Assembly (NCBI GenBank): GCA_026874595.1
Contig: CM049320.1
Coordinates: 49,056,714-49,120,713 of the forward strand
Origin: Sipunculus nudus
Lineage: Eukaryota > Annelida > Sipuncula > Golfingiida > Sipunculidae
DNA: 64,000 nt
Direction of reading: 5' to 3'
Shown here: in pieces, positions 47,439 through 59,515 of the stretch
Position numbering within the stretch: the stretch's first letter is position 1
How the letters are laid out: each line of letters begins with the position of its first letter
The notes under the pieces: generated by a model
The model's input: only the letters and a program-made list of their open reading frames with translations
Database searches by the model: none
What the model was told of the DNA's origin: nothing
Translations under genes and position numbers: made by a program

Positions 47439-47509
47439 CTTTATCAACAATGAAAGGTGAACTCGGTTCCTCATCGGTAACTGATGTCAGAGTCTTGTGA
47501 TACTTCTTT
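47439..47509 (-). CDS. Unidentified gene, internal exon 2
   Basis: On the minus strand a long polypyrimidine acceptor (CTTTTTCTTTTTTTTTTGTAG) precedes a 71-nt open stretch that ends at AAAG|GTGAGG, a strong donor. It encodes KKYHKTLTSVTDEEPSSPF followed by IVDK, a hydrophilic segment with an acidic, Ser-rich middle. It begins with one base that completes a split codon and ends with one base of the next. This phase is exactly what the exon at 52070-52242 needs. No family was recognised. Further exons must exist because no stop is reached. Confidence 0.6.
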
Positions 47510-49140
47510 CTACAAAAAAAAAGAAAAAGATTTCTGTGAATGCAACAAGCAATAGAAGTCACTTTCTGATTCAATTGAGCTATACTGATGGCCCTTTCGC
47601 TGTCAAACCTCTGTTTTAAGGGCATAAACTTGATTGTTAGGCCTTTCATCATCAAATATTGGACGTCTCAGAAGTCATGTCAAGATAATCTTGAAAACTT
47701 TAAATGTGGTTATATTCACCAAGTTATAGACCAAACATATATGTGAGCACTTCAGAAATAAAAATGTTGTCAAAAAACATACAGGAGGACAAGTCTCCTT
47801 TACAACTTGTTATACCAAATCAGGACTTGAGACAACTTCTTGAAGTCAAGATTGACACAAATCATAATGACTTTAAGATTTAAGAGTGGGAGTCAATGTA
47901 GTGATGTGATGTAGTTGCTAACTTGTCAGCAAGCTGATCATCTGTTAATGTGACATTTTTTTAAACACCACTTCAACTTGTCCATTATTACCACCTAGAT
48001 CCTCAGCAAAACTAGGGTTTCTTCTTACATGTTTCCTAAAGGAATGATAGTTTTATATGATGCTCCATTTCAACACGACACATTAATACAAACATCTGTG
48101 CGTCTCAAATATGTGATGCAACAGCAATGATTTGAGAGTAAATTGACAAGGACATAATGTGCACTGGAACAGTTGCTCCATTTCAGCTTGAAATGATAAG
48201 ACTAAATTACTTAGCCCCATTCATTCTGAATGGTCCTGAGAAATGCTTTTTGTTGACAAATTTCAGGAAACATAGTCTGCACATCCTCTAATCTTAGGCT
48301 CAAAATCTATGAAGTTCTCTGAAAAAGAAATTCTCATTTGAATGGCGCATACTCCTACCAAAAGTGTCAATTTCAAACCAGATACAGGGGAAAAGTAACA
48401 TGACCTACTTATATCATGAAACAGATAAAATTAACAACTTACCTTTGGTTGAATATAACATTAAACTGCATTATAAATTCCCTTTCCTTCCTTTCCCTGT
48501 GCGAAGGGTTTACCAACCAATGTATATAATATTGACAATCAACGTAACCATAAATAATAGTACCCAGCATGATGCATTACGATTGTTATACCCTATGATA
48601 TCTTTTGAAAAATATATGCAGAAGGTATATTACATATTTTGACACTACAAATAAAAGAGCCATTGACACTTATAACATGTAAAACTTTAATGATCATGCA
48701 GTGTTTAGATGGCCAGAAATAAAACCATGTGAAAAAAATATAACCATACAAAAACATCAACGGAGCAAATTTGTCATCTTTTGTCTATCTTCTTCTGCAG
48801 ATCTTTTTCCAGATGGCAGTTTACCATGAACAGTATAAATTATATTTTAACAAGGCCTACATGTCCAATGGGAATCTACGTTAACTACTGGCTTTAGACC
48901 AAAGTTAATCATAGATTATGATTAATTGGCATGTTGCAAAAGCTAAAAGAAAAGTACACTGTTTTTTAATAAATATATTAAAAATAAACACAGATGCATA
49001 TTGAATCCAAAATCAGAATACAGAATTATGCGGATGAACATACCCTTGTATATCCAAAGTCAACTAATACTTGAATGACTAAGTTCAACATCCGTTAATA
49101 TAGCCATAATTTTTTTAAGTGCAATCATTAAAGGTAATAA
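47510..49140 (-). other. Intron of the unidentified gene, left part
   Basis: This AT-rich sequence lies between the two proposed exons. A 92-codon plus-strand frame near 48364-48642 has AT-driven composition and no motif, so it was not called. Confidence 0.45.
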
Positions 49141-49149
49141 TAAGAAGAA

Positions 49150-49745
49150 TTATTCTGGAGACAATTCTTGTGTAATATTAATTAATATAAACCTTTTGCT
49201 TCACTGGAGAATCGCTTTGCAAACTTAAAGCTGTTCTAGTAAAAATGACCTAGTTCAACTTCCTGAAACTAGGCAACATCTCACTTAAGAAAAAACATTT
49301 GAACAAAATGAATTAAAAAAAAAACACAACATCTGGGGATCAGTCCTGTGAATTTTGCGTAACAGTTTAAGAGAAATAATTTGTAGCCTCAGGGCTGAAA
49401 TCCACTTTGATGGCATTTTAAGTTCAGAATTCTCTAATTAGGTAAAAAATCAGTGAAGCAGAACAATCTGAATAAACTTGAAAAGAATCACTTAAGAATT
49501 ATTCCTTGGTAATGTATAAAGAATTTTGCGCAACAGTTATGCAGAAGAAGAAATACAGGCTTACTTTGCCAAATGACCAATGTCAGCTTCCCATATCTCA
49601 CCCAAAAATTATGAAACCAGAACCATTTGAGAGAGAACTACCCTAAAAACATCCCCGTGAAATATTTAGTAATTTGGTCTGATAGTTTTAGAGAAGAAAA
49701 GTTTTGTAGCCACTTAGCCCAATAAAGAAATCAATAGATTAATAA
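49150..49745. repeat. Degenerate tandem repeat, period about 160 bp, in intron
   Basis: Phrases such as GAATTTTGCGTAACAGTTTAAGAG (49351), GAATTTTGCGCAACAGTTATGCAG (49521) and a more diverged GGTCTGATAGTTTTAGAG (49675) recur about 155-170 bp apart. It looks like an old repeat common in mollusc-type genomes. Confidence 0.5.
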
Positions 49746-51019
49746 CAAGTACTATAAAACACATATATTCCATTGATAAATAAGAATGCTCAAGTATAAG
49801 AAAATGTTGCACGATTTTCATAAATATCTTTTGAATTTGGCTATTTAAATACGAGAAGGATTTTTATATATATACATACAGGTCTGCTTTCCTTCGCCAC
49901 ATTTGAAAACATTTTAACCAATTAAGGATATCATTATATGCACAATTATTATGAAAATTCTAATATAATGTTATTATTTCTTATTATTTTTTAAATGTTT
50001 TGCGTTTGGGTGATTGGACACTTTATAATTTATTTATTATAAACTACGAAATTTAACTTGAAGATAAATATGTCAGCAAAACCTCTGAGATGTTAGTTAC
50101 TAGTGTTTTATTTATACATAGTTCTATTCATATTAATGAACACATTGATATACAATATCCTTTAGTTACTGTCAAGAGAGTTTTCACTGTGCGTGAGTGA
50201 AAAACAATGCCTTACCTTGAACTGAATTCATAGGAAAAAATATTGCAAATATTACAAAATAGCATACACTTTTCACATGTTTATCAATGCAAACTGGTGA
50301 CATTTATCAGTCAATTTAAAATCATTCCATAACCTCTGTGTCTCTATTATGAAACAAAAGCACTCCTGGTAACCAGTTTTGCCATATAAGTATCTGACAG
50401 CCCATGGTATTGAACCGTTTAAAGAATATCATAAGTTAAATACTTTTAAAATCTTTTTAATACAAAAGTTAGATGTAATAGTACTATCCACATGCAGCTG
50501 AAACTGCAAAAAGTACTAGTAAATGTCAAAATATTCTTCCAAAATTTATTGTGGATATTGGTCCTGGGATGAACTATAGGGAGTGATACCAACTGAGTAC
50601 ATGTATTAGTTTCACTTACTATTTAACTTAGTATTATCGGGGGGGGGGGTTAAACCCATCTGTGGCTCGATAAAAATTGAGCTCAGACTTAAACTTTCGA
50701 ATGCAAATTTCTACTTAGGTTAGTAGATGGGTCACTCTTAAGTATTATTAGAAACTGATGTAACTTATACTTATTGCTATGCCCACCTCTGTAAAGGAAC
50801 ATAATCCACCCATCTGACCAGAATTTGGAACTTTCAGTGAATTTTTATATTATATACCAGTGGTATATTGGGGCAGACCCATCATTGTATTTTTGGTGAG
50901 GACTGAGGTGTGTGATGTCACTAGACCCAGTGGTGGCTCTGTGAATAAATGAGTCTACCTCCTGTCCCAGTCAGCTGGCAATAGCCTATGCGCAGGTTTT
51001 CAGCCAGCAGCAAGGCTAT
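49746..51019. other. AT-rich intronic stretch
   Basis: It contains no recognised exon or element. A run of G lies at about 50640-50649. Confidence 0.35.
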
Positions 51020-51245
51020 TCGGGAGCGGGGGGGGGGGGGGGGCTTTTTTCTTCCATTGAGGGGGGACCCCCCTTATTTCTTCCACTGCAAGCTTTTTTT
51101 AAGATTTTAAGACAAAATTTTGTGACGTGGACCCCCCCCCCCCTTTTTTCTCTGGACCCGGGGACCTTTTTTTTAGGTTTTTCATTAGTCCTTCTGGTTT
51201 TGACCCCCCCCCTTTTCCCAAATCCTGGATCCGCCTCTGAACAGG
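51020..51245 (+). repeat. R2 foldback-like repeat, copy b
   Basis: This is the second copy of the element at 16313. It starts with 16 G (51028-51043), has the same alternation of GACCCCCCTT, TTTTTTAAGATTTTAAGAC and C-run blocks, and ends in CCTGGATCCGCCTCTGA. Both copies have the same orientation. It lies inside the large intron of the minus-strand gene. Confidence 0.65.
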
Positions 51246-51564
51246 GTACAAGTATTACATTTTCACTGCTACCCTTTATCCAGCCATGCAGGGTGAGTTC
51301 AGAATCTAGCTTATATGTGAAACACGGAAACAGGTGTCTCATTAATTGTTATTTCCTTGCAAATACTGAAATATTATTAAATTCCCCATTTGGAATTTGC
51401 CCATACCTGGAGTACGGTACATTATATTACACAAGGAGGGGTCCCCTGTTAGAACTGGTGTGAGGGTGGCAGCACCCACCATACATTTTTTATTAATGTA
51501 AAATCAATGATACTAGGTAGATGGTGCTTAATAAGATGAAAAAAAAACCCAGCTGGTATTTTGT

Positions 51565-51640
51565 CTTCCATGGCTCAGTCACTAGCATGTTAGGCTCCTG
51601 ATCTCGGGATTGCAGGTTCAGATCCTAAGATGACTTATAG
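51565..51640 (+). repeat. tRNA-derived SINE head, copy 2
   Basis: TGGCTCAGTCACTAG (A box, from 51571) and GGTTCAGATCC (B box, 51615-51625) form a Pol III internal promoter with tRNA-like spacing. Acceptor-stem pairing is not evident, so a SINE head is preferred over a tRNA gene. Confidence 0.65.
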
Positions 51641-52069
51641 TTTTCATTGATATTTCATGTTTGTATTAATTGTATGACTGCAAGGATGTCTGGTACAAGG
51701 GAAAACAAACAAACAAAAATTCTTCATTCTTCATGTTCCAGAATGTAGACAAGATGCTGGCCACATTGCAACAAACTGTGCAGCAGTTTCATGTGCTGTC
51801 CGCTAGATAAACCAAGCTTTGAGTGAAAACACAGAGCCACAACTGGATCACGGGGGGGGGGGGGGGTTACTACTTAATTACCTAATATTTATTGATAATA
51901 ATGTTTGAATACTTTCAAAAACATTAGTACACCAAATAATGTGGTAAATTAATTAAGTTATATAATATTTTAAAATAATGTGCTCACATGTTGCAACCAC
52001 ATTTCAAAGTATTGATACGAAAGATAATATATTAAAATATAAATCGCAATAAATTCATAATGCACCTAC
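51641..52069 (-). other. Intron of the unidentified gene, right end
   Basis: It holds a short AAACAAACAAAC patch near 51700 and a run of G near 51853. No exon was recognised. The intron donor is at 52069/52068. Confidence 0.4.
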
Positions 52070-52242
52070 CTTTCAAACGCATCTAAAACGCAGATTGCAC
52101 CCCTCCGGTAAATTTCTTTCTTGCCCATTTCACACTGTAAGGATGGTTGCATCAGGCATAATGTCAGTGTCTTCACCGACTTAGAAAAGCAGCAGAACAT
52201 TAAAAAAAAAGAGTGGCAGTGTTCCATCAGGTCATTTTGCAT
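52070..52242 (-). CDS. Unidentified gene, first coding exon
   Basis: The exon has 57 codons plus two bases, from an ATG with A at -3 (context AACAAAAAATG) to GAAAG|GTAGGT. A GGAGAAGTAGCGGAAGG-type leader upstream looks like a 5'UTR. The product starts MQNDLMEHCHSFFLMFCC and ends EIYRRGAICVLDAFE. Joined to the exon at 47509-47439 it reads on in frame (phase 2 to phase 2), giving 81 codons with no stop. No domain was recognised. An alternative reading is that TTTTCTAAG inside the exon is an acceptor and that the true exon starts later with SVKTLTLCLMQ. The 74-codon frame has no ATG further upstream. Confidence 0.55.
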
Positions 52243-53610
52243 TTTTTGTTTCCTTCCGCTACTTCTCCCGCGTGTTCTTGAAAAGGACAAATATAGCGCC
52301 CGATGTGATATATGTCACACCAGAATACGCGTGTAAAACACGTTTGAGACGCGTGTACCTCTTGTTAAAACGTGTTTCTATATAAAACACCATCCTGGAT
52401 TTTAAAACACACGCGAAACAGTACTTTTTACAGTGTTTGCAGATTGGGTATTTAAAAAATGACGCTAACATCGACTATTAAGCTTGCGTTGCAATGCAAT
52501 AGTCAACGTGCAATGTAACAGAAGGAAAACCCACATGCAGATACCAAAATATTTATTTTCCTTGTTCTGCTTCTCTATTGAGATCTATGGGCTCGTTCCA
52601 GACGACTCATCGCAGGTATTAATAACACAGTTCCCCGGAGCAGTGTTCACGTCTGGCGTTAATTTCTGGGTGCAGCAGGAGCAAACATAATATAACATAA
52701 CCTTGTCGAGATGTATCACCTGATAAGCCTGGTCTGCATTTGATAACATTAATTATTAAAGAAATATTCTGTATGTCCGAATGACTGCAGAATTAAAACT
52801 GATGGTTGTTGAACACGCTTTTCCGTTTCCTGATGATTCACCTTGTAACATGTGACATCGCGACGGCCGTCGAAGCCAGTGCAGTGCCGGACATAGCATT
52901 TAACGTCTTGGTATACTTTATGAACTGGAGAACAGCAAATCCTACCGTTTAAAGGATGAACTACCTACAAAAGGCAGTTAACAGCTTTGTTTTGGATCTG
53001 TTATAGAAATAGTTTGCAAGGCGTAAGCTCTACTGGTTACGTATATATTAAGATTCCTATAGTCACGCCTCAATTTAAATGAACATGACCAAGATATGAC
53101 ATTTTTACAGTCGTTCGAACCCCATTTTGGCAACATTCTTTACTTTTAGTTTTGTAAAACAGTTTTGATGGAGATATAACTTCCTCCATTTCCATTTCTT
53201 ATGTTTGTTTACACTGTACATCTGCAGAATTCCATTCAGGTTTCGAACTATGTATCTAGGTTTATTCATTAGTTCATCTTAAGTTTTTTTAAAGCTAGTT
53301 TTTTTGTTGCCGGGACAGGTAAAGCTGTAATAGAATGGTTCCAGTTAAGTAACATTTTTACCAACAACTTAAATATAACATATTAGCGCCAATAAACTTA
53401 AAATGCAAAAGATGGATCAGATGACTTTGGTAACCACATCTCGTTGCTTGAAACTGAATATAAACAACTACCTGTTATGTATAAAGCTTTTACCTTCTGC
53501 ATCCACATTTTTAATCTGTTAAAAATTCAAAACTTATGAAAGGACACTTGGAGGACACTTTAGGAACCAGAAAATACTTGAATTTATTAAGTTGTAGTGG
53601 TTAATAGTAC
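52243..53610. other. Upstream region of the unidentified minus-strand gene
   Basis: It holds the presumed promoter and 5'UTR, including the ACACGTTT/ACGCGT-rich words at 52330-52420. No other gene was recognised. Confidence 0.3.
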
Positions 53611-53850
53611 CGTTATATCAGCGCAAAATTGTTTATACAGACTACCAGTATTTCAGCGTACAAACCCGCTCGGTGTTTTGCAAAGAACCAGTATATCAGC
53701 GCTCCGACTCGCTCAGTGTTTAAATAAAGTACCAATATATCAGCGTACAAACCCGCTGTGTTTATACAAAGTACCTTTATATCAGCGCACACCCCTTCAG
53801 TGTTTAAACAAAGTACTTGTGTATCAGCGCACAAACCCGGTCCTTTAGAA
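53611..53850. repeat. 43-bp tandem array, six units
   Basis: The word CAGCG recurs at 53619, 53654, 53697, 53741, 53783 and 53824, about 41-44 bp apart, each within TATATCAGCGTACAAACCCGC. The plus frame stays open for 83 codons through the array with a YQRTNP motif, but units vary in length and the start is not ATG. It is read as a satellite, not a gene. Confidence 0.85.
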
Positions 53851-54404
53851 TATTATGAGAGACGTGCACGCACGATCGTACAAAATCAACAAGCAGGTTT
53901 TAACATTAACAGTAAAATATGAATAACTTGTTCAGCAACTGCAAAGAATACTCAAAGTGGATAGTCGCCCAAATATCCATAAAGAAGAATGATTCACAGT
54001 GATAATGAGCCTACTATCTCGCCAAGTGAATGTTCACAGCAGTTTTAAAGTCAGTTAAGACGACATGTGGATCCAAGTTTCCAATATTCTGGCAACATAT
54101 TTGCAAAACATATATTTTCGTACAGGTACACACAATTAGCGTCCTGGCCCACAGAACTCTGGTCTCTAAATTTTCCTCAATGTTCACAATGTTGACGTTA
54201 ACTCAGCTTGGTCGGCAAACATGCGCCCCCTCTGTGCTTGAGCACATGCCCTCTCGCTGTTATCATGTCCATCTTTGAGTCAAATAATTCAAGAGCCGAA
54301 TTTAGAAGTGCAATGCGCCAAGTTGTGACATACATCACATTACGTTACAATTACCCTGATAAATTCTAACTAGAACTTAATTTTCTCATCACATTCGTAC
54401 CCAA
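53851..54404. other. Non-coding stretch
   Basis: Nothing recognisable was found between the 43-bp array and the retrotransposon. Confidence 0.3.
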
Positions 54405-56850
54405 GGGCAACAAACTGGTCATTCTCAGTGATTCAATGCCAAAGCCTGAACAGTCCACCAGGCCTGGGAAGCAGTCGCAGGGCATAAATGACAGCGGCAT
54501 GTGCAACAACAATGGACTTCCGCTCCTTGAGACCTGTACTACTCATGATCTCCTTATAACAAACACTGTATTTCATCAACCAAATCGCAACAAGGCCACG
54601 TGAATGTATCCTAGATCGTAACACTGGCATTTGATGAACTACGTTATTACCATTAAAGCGGACAGAAGGGATATCATAATCACCAAGGCTATGTGTGGTG
54701 TTGAGTGTTGGACAGATCACAGACTTTTTCATCTCCTAGCTTACCTTCAACATACATTCTAAACATCGGCCTCAGGGTAACAACACACTGAAGCGCATCG
54801 ATGTCTCCAGTTAAAAATGGACAAAAATGTCTCCCTCCTCGTTACGGACCACAACAGGAAGATAACGCAGCTACACTTTGAGAAGTCAGATGTCGAGTAT
54901 GACTGGGCAGAGTTTAGAGATGTAGTCATCTCTGCCTCACTGGATGTCCTTAGACCAAAAACTAAGAGGCACTAGGACTGGTTTGATGAGAACGATGAGC
55001 AGATACAGGACCACCTCACAGAAAAACTGCGCAACATGCAAGACACCTTGCTATGAGACAAATCAGCTGAGATCTACTGAAACGTGGATATGCATGACTC
55101 TAAGGGTCCCAAAGCTGTCAAAGCCGCCAGAGCTATTGATGGACCGTAGTCTCCCGGCACATCTCCTCTCCTGAGTGCAGATGGATCGGCCTTGATCACT
55201 CAGCTTGCTTAAATGCTGGACCAATGGGCAGAGCAGTTACAGTCCGAACTGAATCATCCCTTTTCCAACAATGACAATGCAACAGCTCACCTGTCACAAA
55301 GTGAAACAAACGATGCTCTCGACAACATACCCTCTGTCCAAAAAGTGGAAAAGCGCCATCTAACAGCTCTCATGTGGTAAAGCTCCAGGCGCTGATGCCA
55401 TTCCTGCTAAAAATACAAGACAGGCGGACCCATATTGACACGGAAGCTTCATGAGTTGTTCTTATCCTTTTGGGGAGAAAAGTACACTTTTTACATAATC
55501 GCTTAGGAAATAAACACTGCTGTGACATCCACAGAGGGATTTCCTTGCTCAGCATTAAGGGAAAGATCCTTGCTAGACTGCTCCTCAGTCTTCTTAATTT
55601 ATATCTTGATGACGGTCTTCTTCCAGAGAGTCAATGCAGTTTTTTTGTGCGGGTCGTGATACTGTTGACATGATCTTCGCCGCTCGTCAACTGCAGGAGA
55701 ATACCAAGAACAATACCAAGACCTGTCGGTGTCGGTGTTAGATACCGCACAGACGGGAAACTACTCAACCACAGAAGACTGAATGCTGTCATGAAAGTCA
55801 GCACAACATTCATCCACGACTTGCTATTTGCTGACAACTGTGCACTGAATGCATCTTCCTGCAGCACAACATGGACCAGTTTTCCCATACATGTGACACC
55901 TTTGGGCTTACCATCAGCATAAAGAAGATTGAAGTGATGCATCAACCAGCAATATGATGAATCCTAAATCATGGTGCATGGATCAATCTGAAGGTGGTGA
56001 ACAAATTAACATATCTAGGCAGCACATTGTTAGAGACAGTAAACATAGATGACGTGGTCAACAGCAGAGTAGCAAAAGCCAGCATTAGCATTGGTAGACT
56101 TCGGTCCAACGTCTGGAAGCGTAGAGGTAGAACCTAGATCCAGGTCTACAAGGCAGTAGTAATCACTATCCTGGTGTATGGCTGCGAGACATACCTATGC
56201 AATACATGCCAAATAACTGAACTACTTTCAACTGATCTCCCATCGTCGACTGATGGACATTAGATGGCAAAATAAAGTTACAGACACAGAGGTCCTTACA
56301 CGTGCCAACCTCCATTCAATATACACAATCTGGCACCGATCCTAGGTTCGATGGCCAGATAACGTTTGCCGCATGCCAGATACAAGACTGCCAAAATAAC
56401 TTTTGTGGAGAACTTGTGTCTAGCAGAAGGTCCATCGGAGATCAGCGGAGGCGCTACAAGAACAGTCTCAAAGCATCGCTGAAAAAAAAATCTATAAACA
56501 CAGATTCATGGGAAAGTCTAGCGCAGGATCGAACAGCGTGGCATGCAGTTGCACACAAAGGTGCAGAAGACGCTGAGATAGCACGACTGGCGGAGTCCAG
56601 GAGAAAACGTGAGGTCCACAAGGCGAGGATGGTAACTACCTCAACAGCAACCACTGATCACGTGTCCAACATGTGGGAGGATTTTCCATGCCCGGGTTGG
56701 CTTGTATCTCCCGACAAAAAATCTAGATCAAACTACAAAACCTTGATCACCATGGTCACCTCGCAAAGCAATGGACGAACATCACCATCATACCCGTATG
56801 TGGTGAAATCCGCCATCCATCCCTGTTATGAACTCGTGTTATGAACGTGT
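54405..56850 (+). mobile_element. APE-type non-LTR retrotransposon, 5'-truncated and inactive
   Basis: Fragments in several frames follow the usual order. The end of an apurinic endonuclease comes first (NNNGLPLLETCTTHDLLIT, CWTDHRL, near 54405-54740). The reverse transcriptase starts with HRGISLLSIKGKILARLL and LLPESQC (55530-55645), then VDMIFAARQLQE. A gap follows, and then the catalytic block reads LFADNCALNA (about 55828) instead of FADD, so a catalytic Asp is lost. The thumb and C-terminus have LTYLGSTLLE, ILVYGCET and SLKASLKKKSINTDSWESLA to about 56640. Stops and frameshifts are frequent. The clade was not assigned. Confidence 0.88.
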
Positions 56851-56894
56851 GAACATCCTCTGGACTCTGAACTCACAAGGTATCTGTCCTGTTG

Positions 56895-57995
56895 TTAGAT
56901 CAGCAGACTGAAAGTCACCTGAGCTATAGCGATCACTCTTTGTCCGTCCTGCGTCCGCCCGGTCGTCCGGTCTACCGTTATCATTGCACAAATAGTAACC
57001 GCTGGACCTAGATACTCTACACCAGCGGAGGTCTCTTAAAATATCCTTCGAAACCTGAATTGGGTCACTGCGACCTATATCACACGAGCTATGGGGCTCG
57101 AAAGTACTTGTATTCCCAATTTAATTAAAAATTTGATACAAAACTCCATTATCTGAATAAGCTATGATTATGCATCAATGCATATTGATCATGGAGTGTT
57201 TCATCATTTTCTGACGACTGGTGACCCCACTTTTTTTCTTCTAATTTCTACTCATTTTTACTCTCGAATTTTAAGACCTTAAAATTGAGCCTGACCGTTA
57301 ATTGAACACAAAATGTAACCGTTAGTCCATAGAAACTTCTAACTTTATGTGACCTGTATTTTGAAAAAACATGGACCGGAAACATGATTTTGGCCTCCCA
57401 GTGAGTCCGACAGGGCACAAATTGTAAAGGCTGGTCCAAGAGTCTTCTAACATGATATCCATGAAAAGTCTTGGGTAAATCTCCATGTTAAACTGAAATC
57501 TGGTGATGGTGACCTAAATTCTCCGAGCGACTGCCCATAAACATGATTTAAAGCACCCAGACAGTCAGATGGGGCACAAAACTTTACTGTGGCATCTTTA
57601 ATATTTTAACTTGGTATTTAGAGAGGTCCTTGAAAAATCCCCCTGGACACCTGAAATTAGGTCACTTCGACCTATATTCTGGGACCTATAGGGCTTGTAA
57701 ATACAACAAGAATAATTACAAATCTTACACAAAAGCTCTAGAATTTAAATAACTTATGCATTGATTTTCTGATTCATTTCTATCATGCATACTGATCGTG
57801 GAGTGTTTAATTATTTCCTGAAAGCTGGTGGCGCAACCTTTATTTGTTTTATATTTTACGCATTTAGTCTTTAATTTTTGAGACCTCCAAATGAAGCAGC
57901 TTGGCTATTGGACATGAATGGACATGATTTTGAGCACCCAGACACCTAGAGGAGGAACAAATTGTACCCGCTAAACCTAGAATCTCCTAATGTAT
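56895..57995 (-). repeat. R1 interspersed repeat, copy d, inverted
   Basis: Reading the minus strand, the R1 right end (GGACGAC...GGAC, GTGATCGCTATAGCTCAG) is at about 56905-56980. Unit phrases (TAGTTTCTAGG, GGTTACnATTTGTGCCC) recur to about 57990. It directly follows the dead retrotransposon and directly precedes the 54-bp satellite. The far (left) family end is missing. Confidence 0.7.
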
Positions 57996-58029
57996 ATATC
58001 CAGGGCAAATCTCTCCCTGAGCCACAGAG

Positions 58030-59515
58030 GTCGGTGTATAATGGTGTGTCGGTATTTGGGTTTATTCATAACCAAGAACACTGGTTATACTGATAGAGGG
58101 TGTCGTTATTTTGGGATGGTCATGACCAATAATACTAGTTCGCTGATATGGGGTGTCGTTATTTGGGGTAAGGCATGACCAAGAACACTTGCTATACTCA
58201 AGGAGGGTTTTTTATTTGGGGTTGGTCATGACCAATAATACTAGTTACTGATATAGGATGTCGTTATTTTTTTCTGGTTAGTCATGACCAAGAACACTTG
58301 TTATACTGATAGAGGGTGTCGTTATTTGTGGTTAGTCATGACCAATAATACTGGTTAAACTGATATAGGGTGTCGTTATTAGCGGTTAGTCATGACTAAT
58401 AATACTAGTTACTGATATAGGATGTCGTTATTTTTCTGGTTAGTCATGACCAAGAACACTTGTTATACTGATAGAGGGTGTCGTTATTTGGGTTTAGTCA
58501 GGACCAATAATACTGGTTATACTGATTTGGGGTGTCGTTATTTGGGGTTAGTCATGTCCAAGAACCCTTGTTATACTGATGTAGGTGTCGTTATTTGGGG
58601 TTAGTCATGACCAATATTACTACTTATACTGATATAAGGTGTCGTTATTAGCGGTTATTATTAGCGGTTAGTCATGACTAAAAATACTAGTTACTGATAT
58701 TGGATGTCGTTATTTTTCTGGTTAGTCATGACCAAGAACACTTGTTATACTAATAGAGGGTGTCGTTATTAAGGGTTAGTCATGACCAATGATACTGGTT
58801 ATACTGATTTAGGGTGTCGTTATTTGGGGTAAGTCATGTCAAAGAACCCTTGAATGATAGAGGGTGTCGTTATTTGGGGTTAGTCATGACCAAGAACACC
58901 TGTTATATTGGTAGAGGGTGTCGTTATTTGGGTAAGTCATGACCAATAATACTGGTTATACTGATATAGGGTTCGTTATTAGCGGTTAGTCATGACTAAT
59001 AATACTAGTTACTGATATAGGATGTCGTTATTTTTCTGGATAGTCATGACCAAGAACACTTGTTATAATGATAGAGGGTGTCGTTTTTTGGGGTAAGTCA
59101 TGACCAATGATACTGGTTATACTGATTTAGGGTGTCGTTATTTGGGGTTAGTCATGTCCAAGAACCCTTGTTATACTGATAGAGGGTGTCGTTATTTGGG
59201 TTAGTCATGACCAATAATACTGGTTATACTGAAAGAGGGTGTCGTTATTAAATAGCGGTTGGTCATGACTAATAATACTAGTTACTGATATAGGATGTCT
59301 TTATTTTTCTGGTTAGTCATGACCAAGAACACTTGTTATACTGATAGAGGGTGTCGTTATTTGGGGTTAGTCATGAAAAATAATACTGGTTATACTGATA
59401 TAGGGTGTCGTTATTTGGGGTTGGTCATGACCAAAGATACTGGTTATACTGATGTAGGTGTCGTTATTTGGGGTTAGTCATGACAAATAATACTGGTTAC
59501 TGATATAGGAGGTTT
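58030..59515. repeat. 54-bp satellite, about 27 units, 18-codon period
   Basis: Units contain GTCATGACCAATAATACTGG, then TTATACTGATATAGGGTGTC, then GTTATTTGGGGTTA, totalling 54 bp. Because 54 is a multiple of three, one plus frame reads an 18-residue phrase (YTDRGCRYLGLVMTKN and a short remainder) repeatedly, for up to 60 codons at 58422-58604 and 59295-59477. Indels in other units break the frame, so a protein is unlikely. Three or more unit variants alternate in order, which suggests higher-order duplication. Confidence 0.93.

Noticed and set aside
48364-48642. 92-codon plus-strand frame
   Set aside because: It has AT-driven composition, no motif, and lies in the proposed intron of a minus-strand gene.
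53597-53848. 83-codon frame with a repeated YQRTNP motif as a repeat protein
   Set aside because: It is the translation of a 43-bp array whose unit is not a multiple of three and varies in length; there is no ATG start.
56302-56844. Independent 180-codon host gene
   Set aside because: Its sequence (SLKASLKKKSINTDSWESLA) is the C-terminus of the retrotransposon, and the frame starts at GTG.
58422-59477. 60-codon repeat proteins in the 54-bp satellite
   Set aside because: Neighbouring units contain frame-breaking indels, and no start context or promoter was seen.
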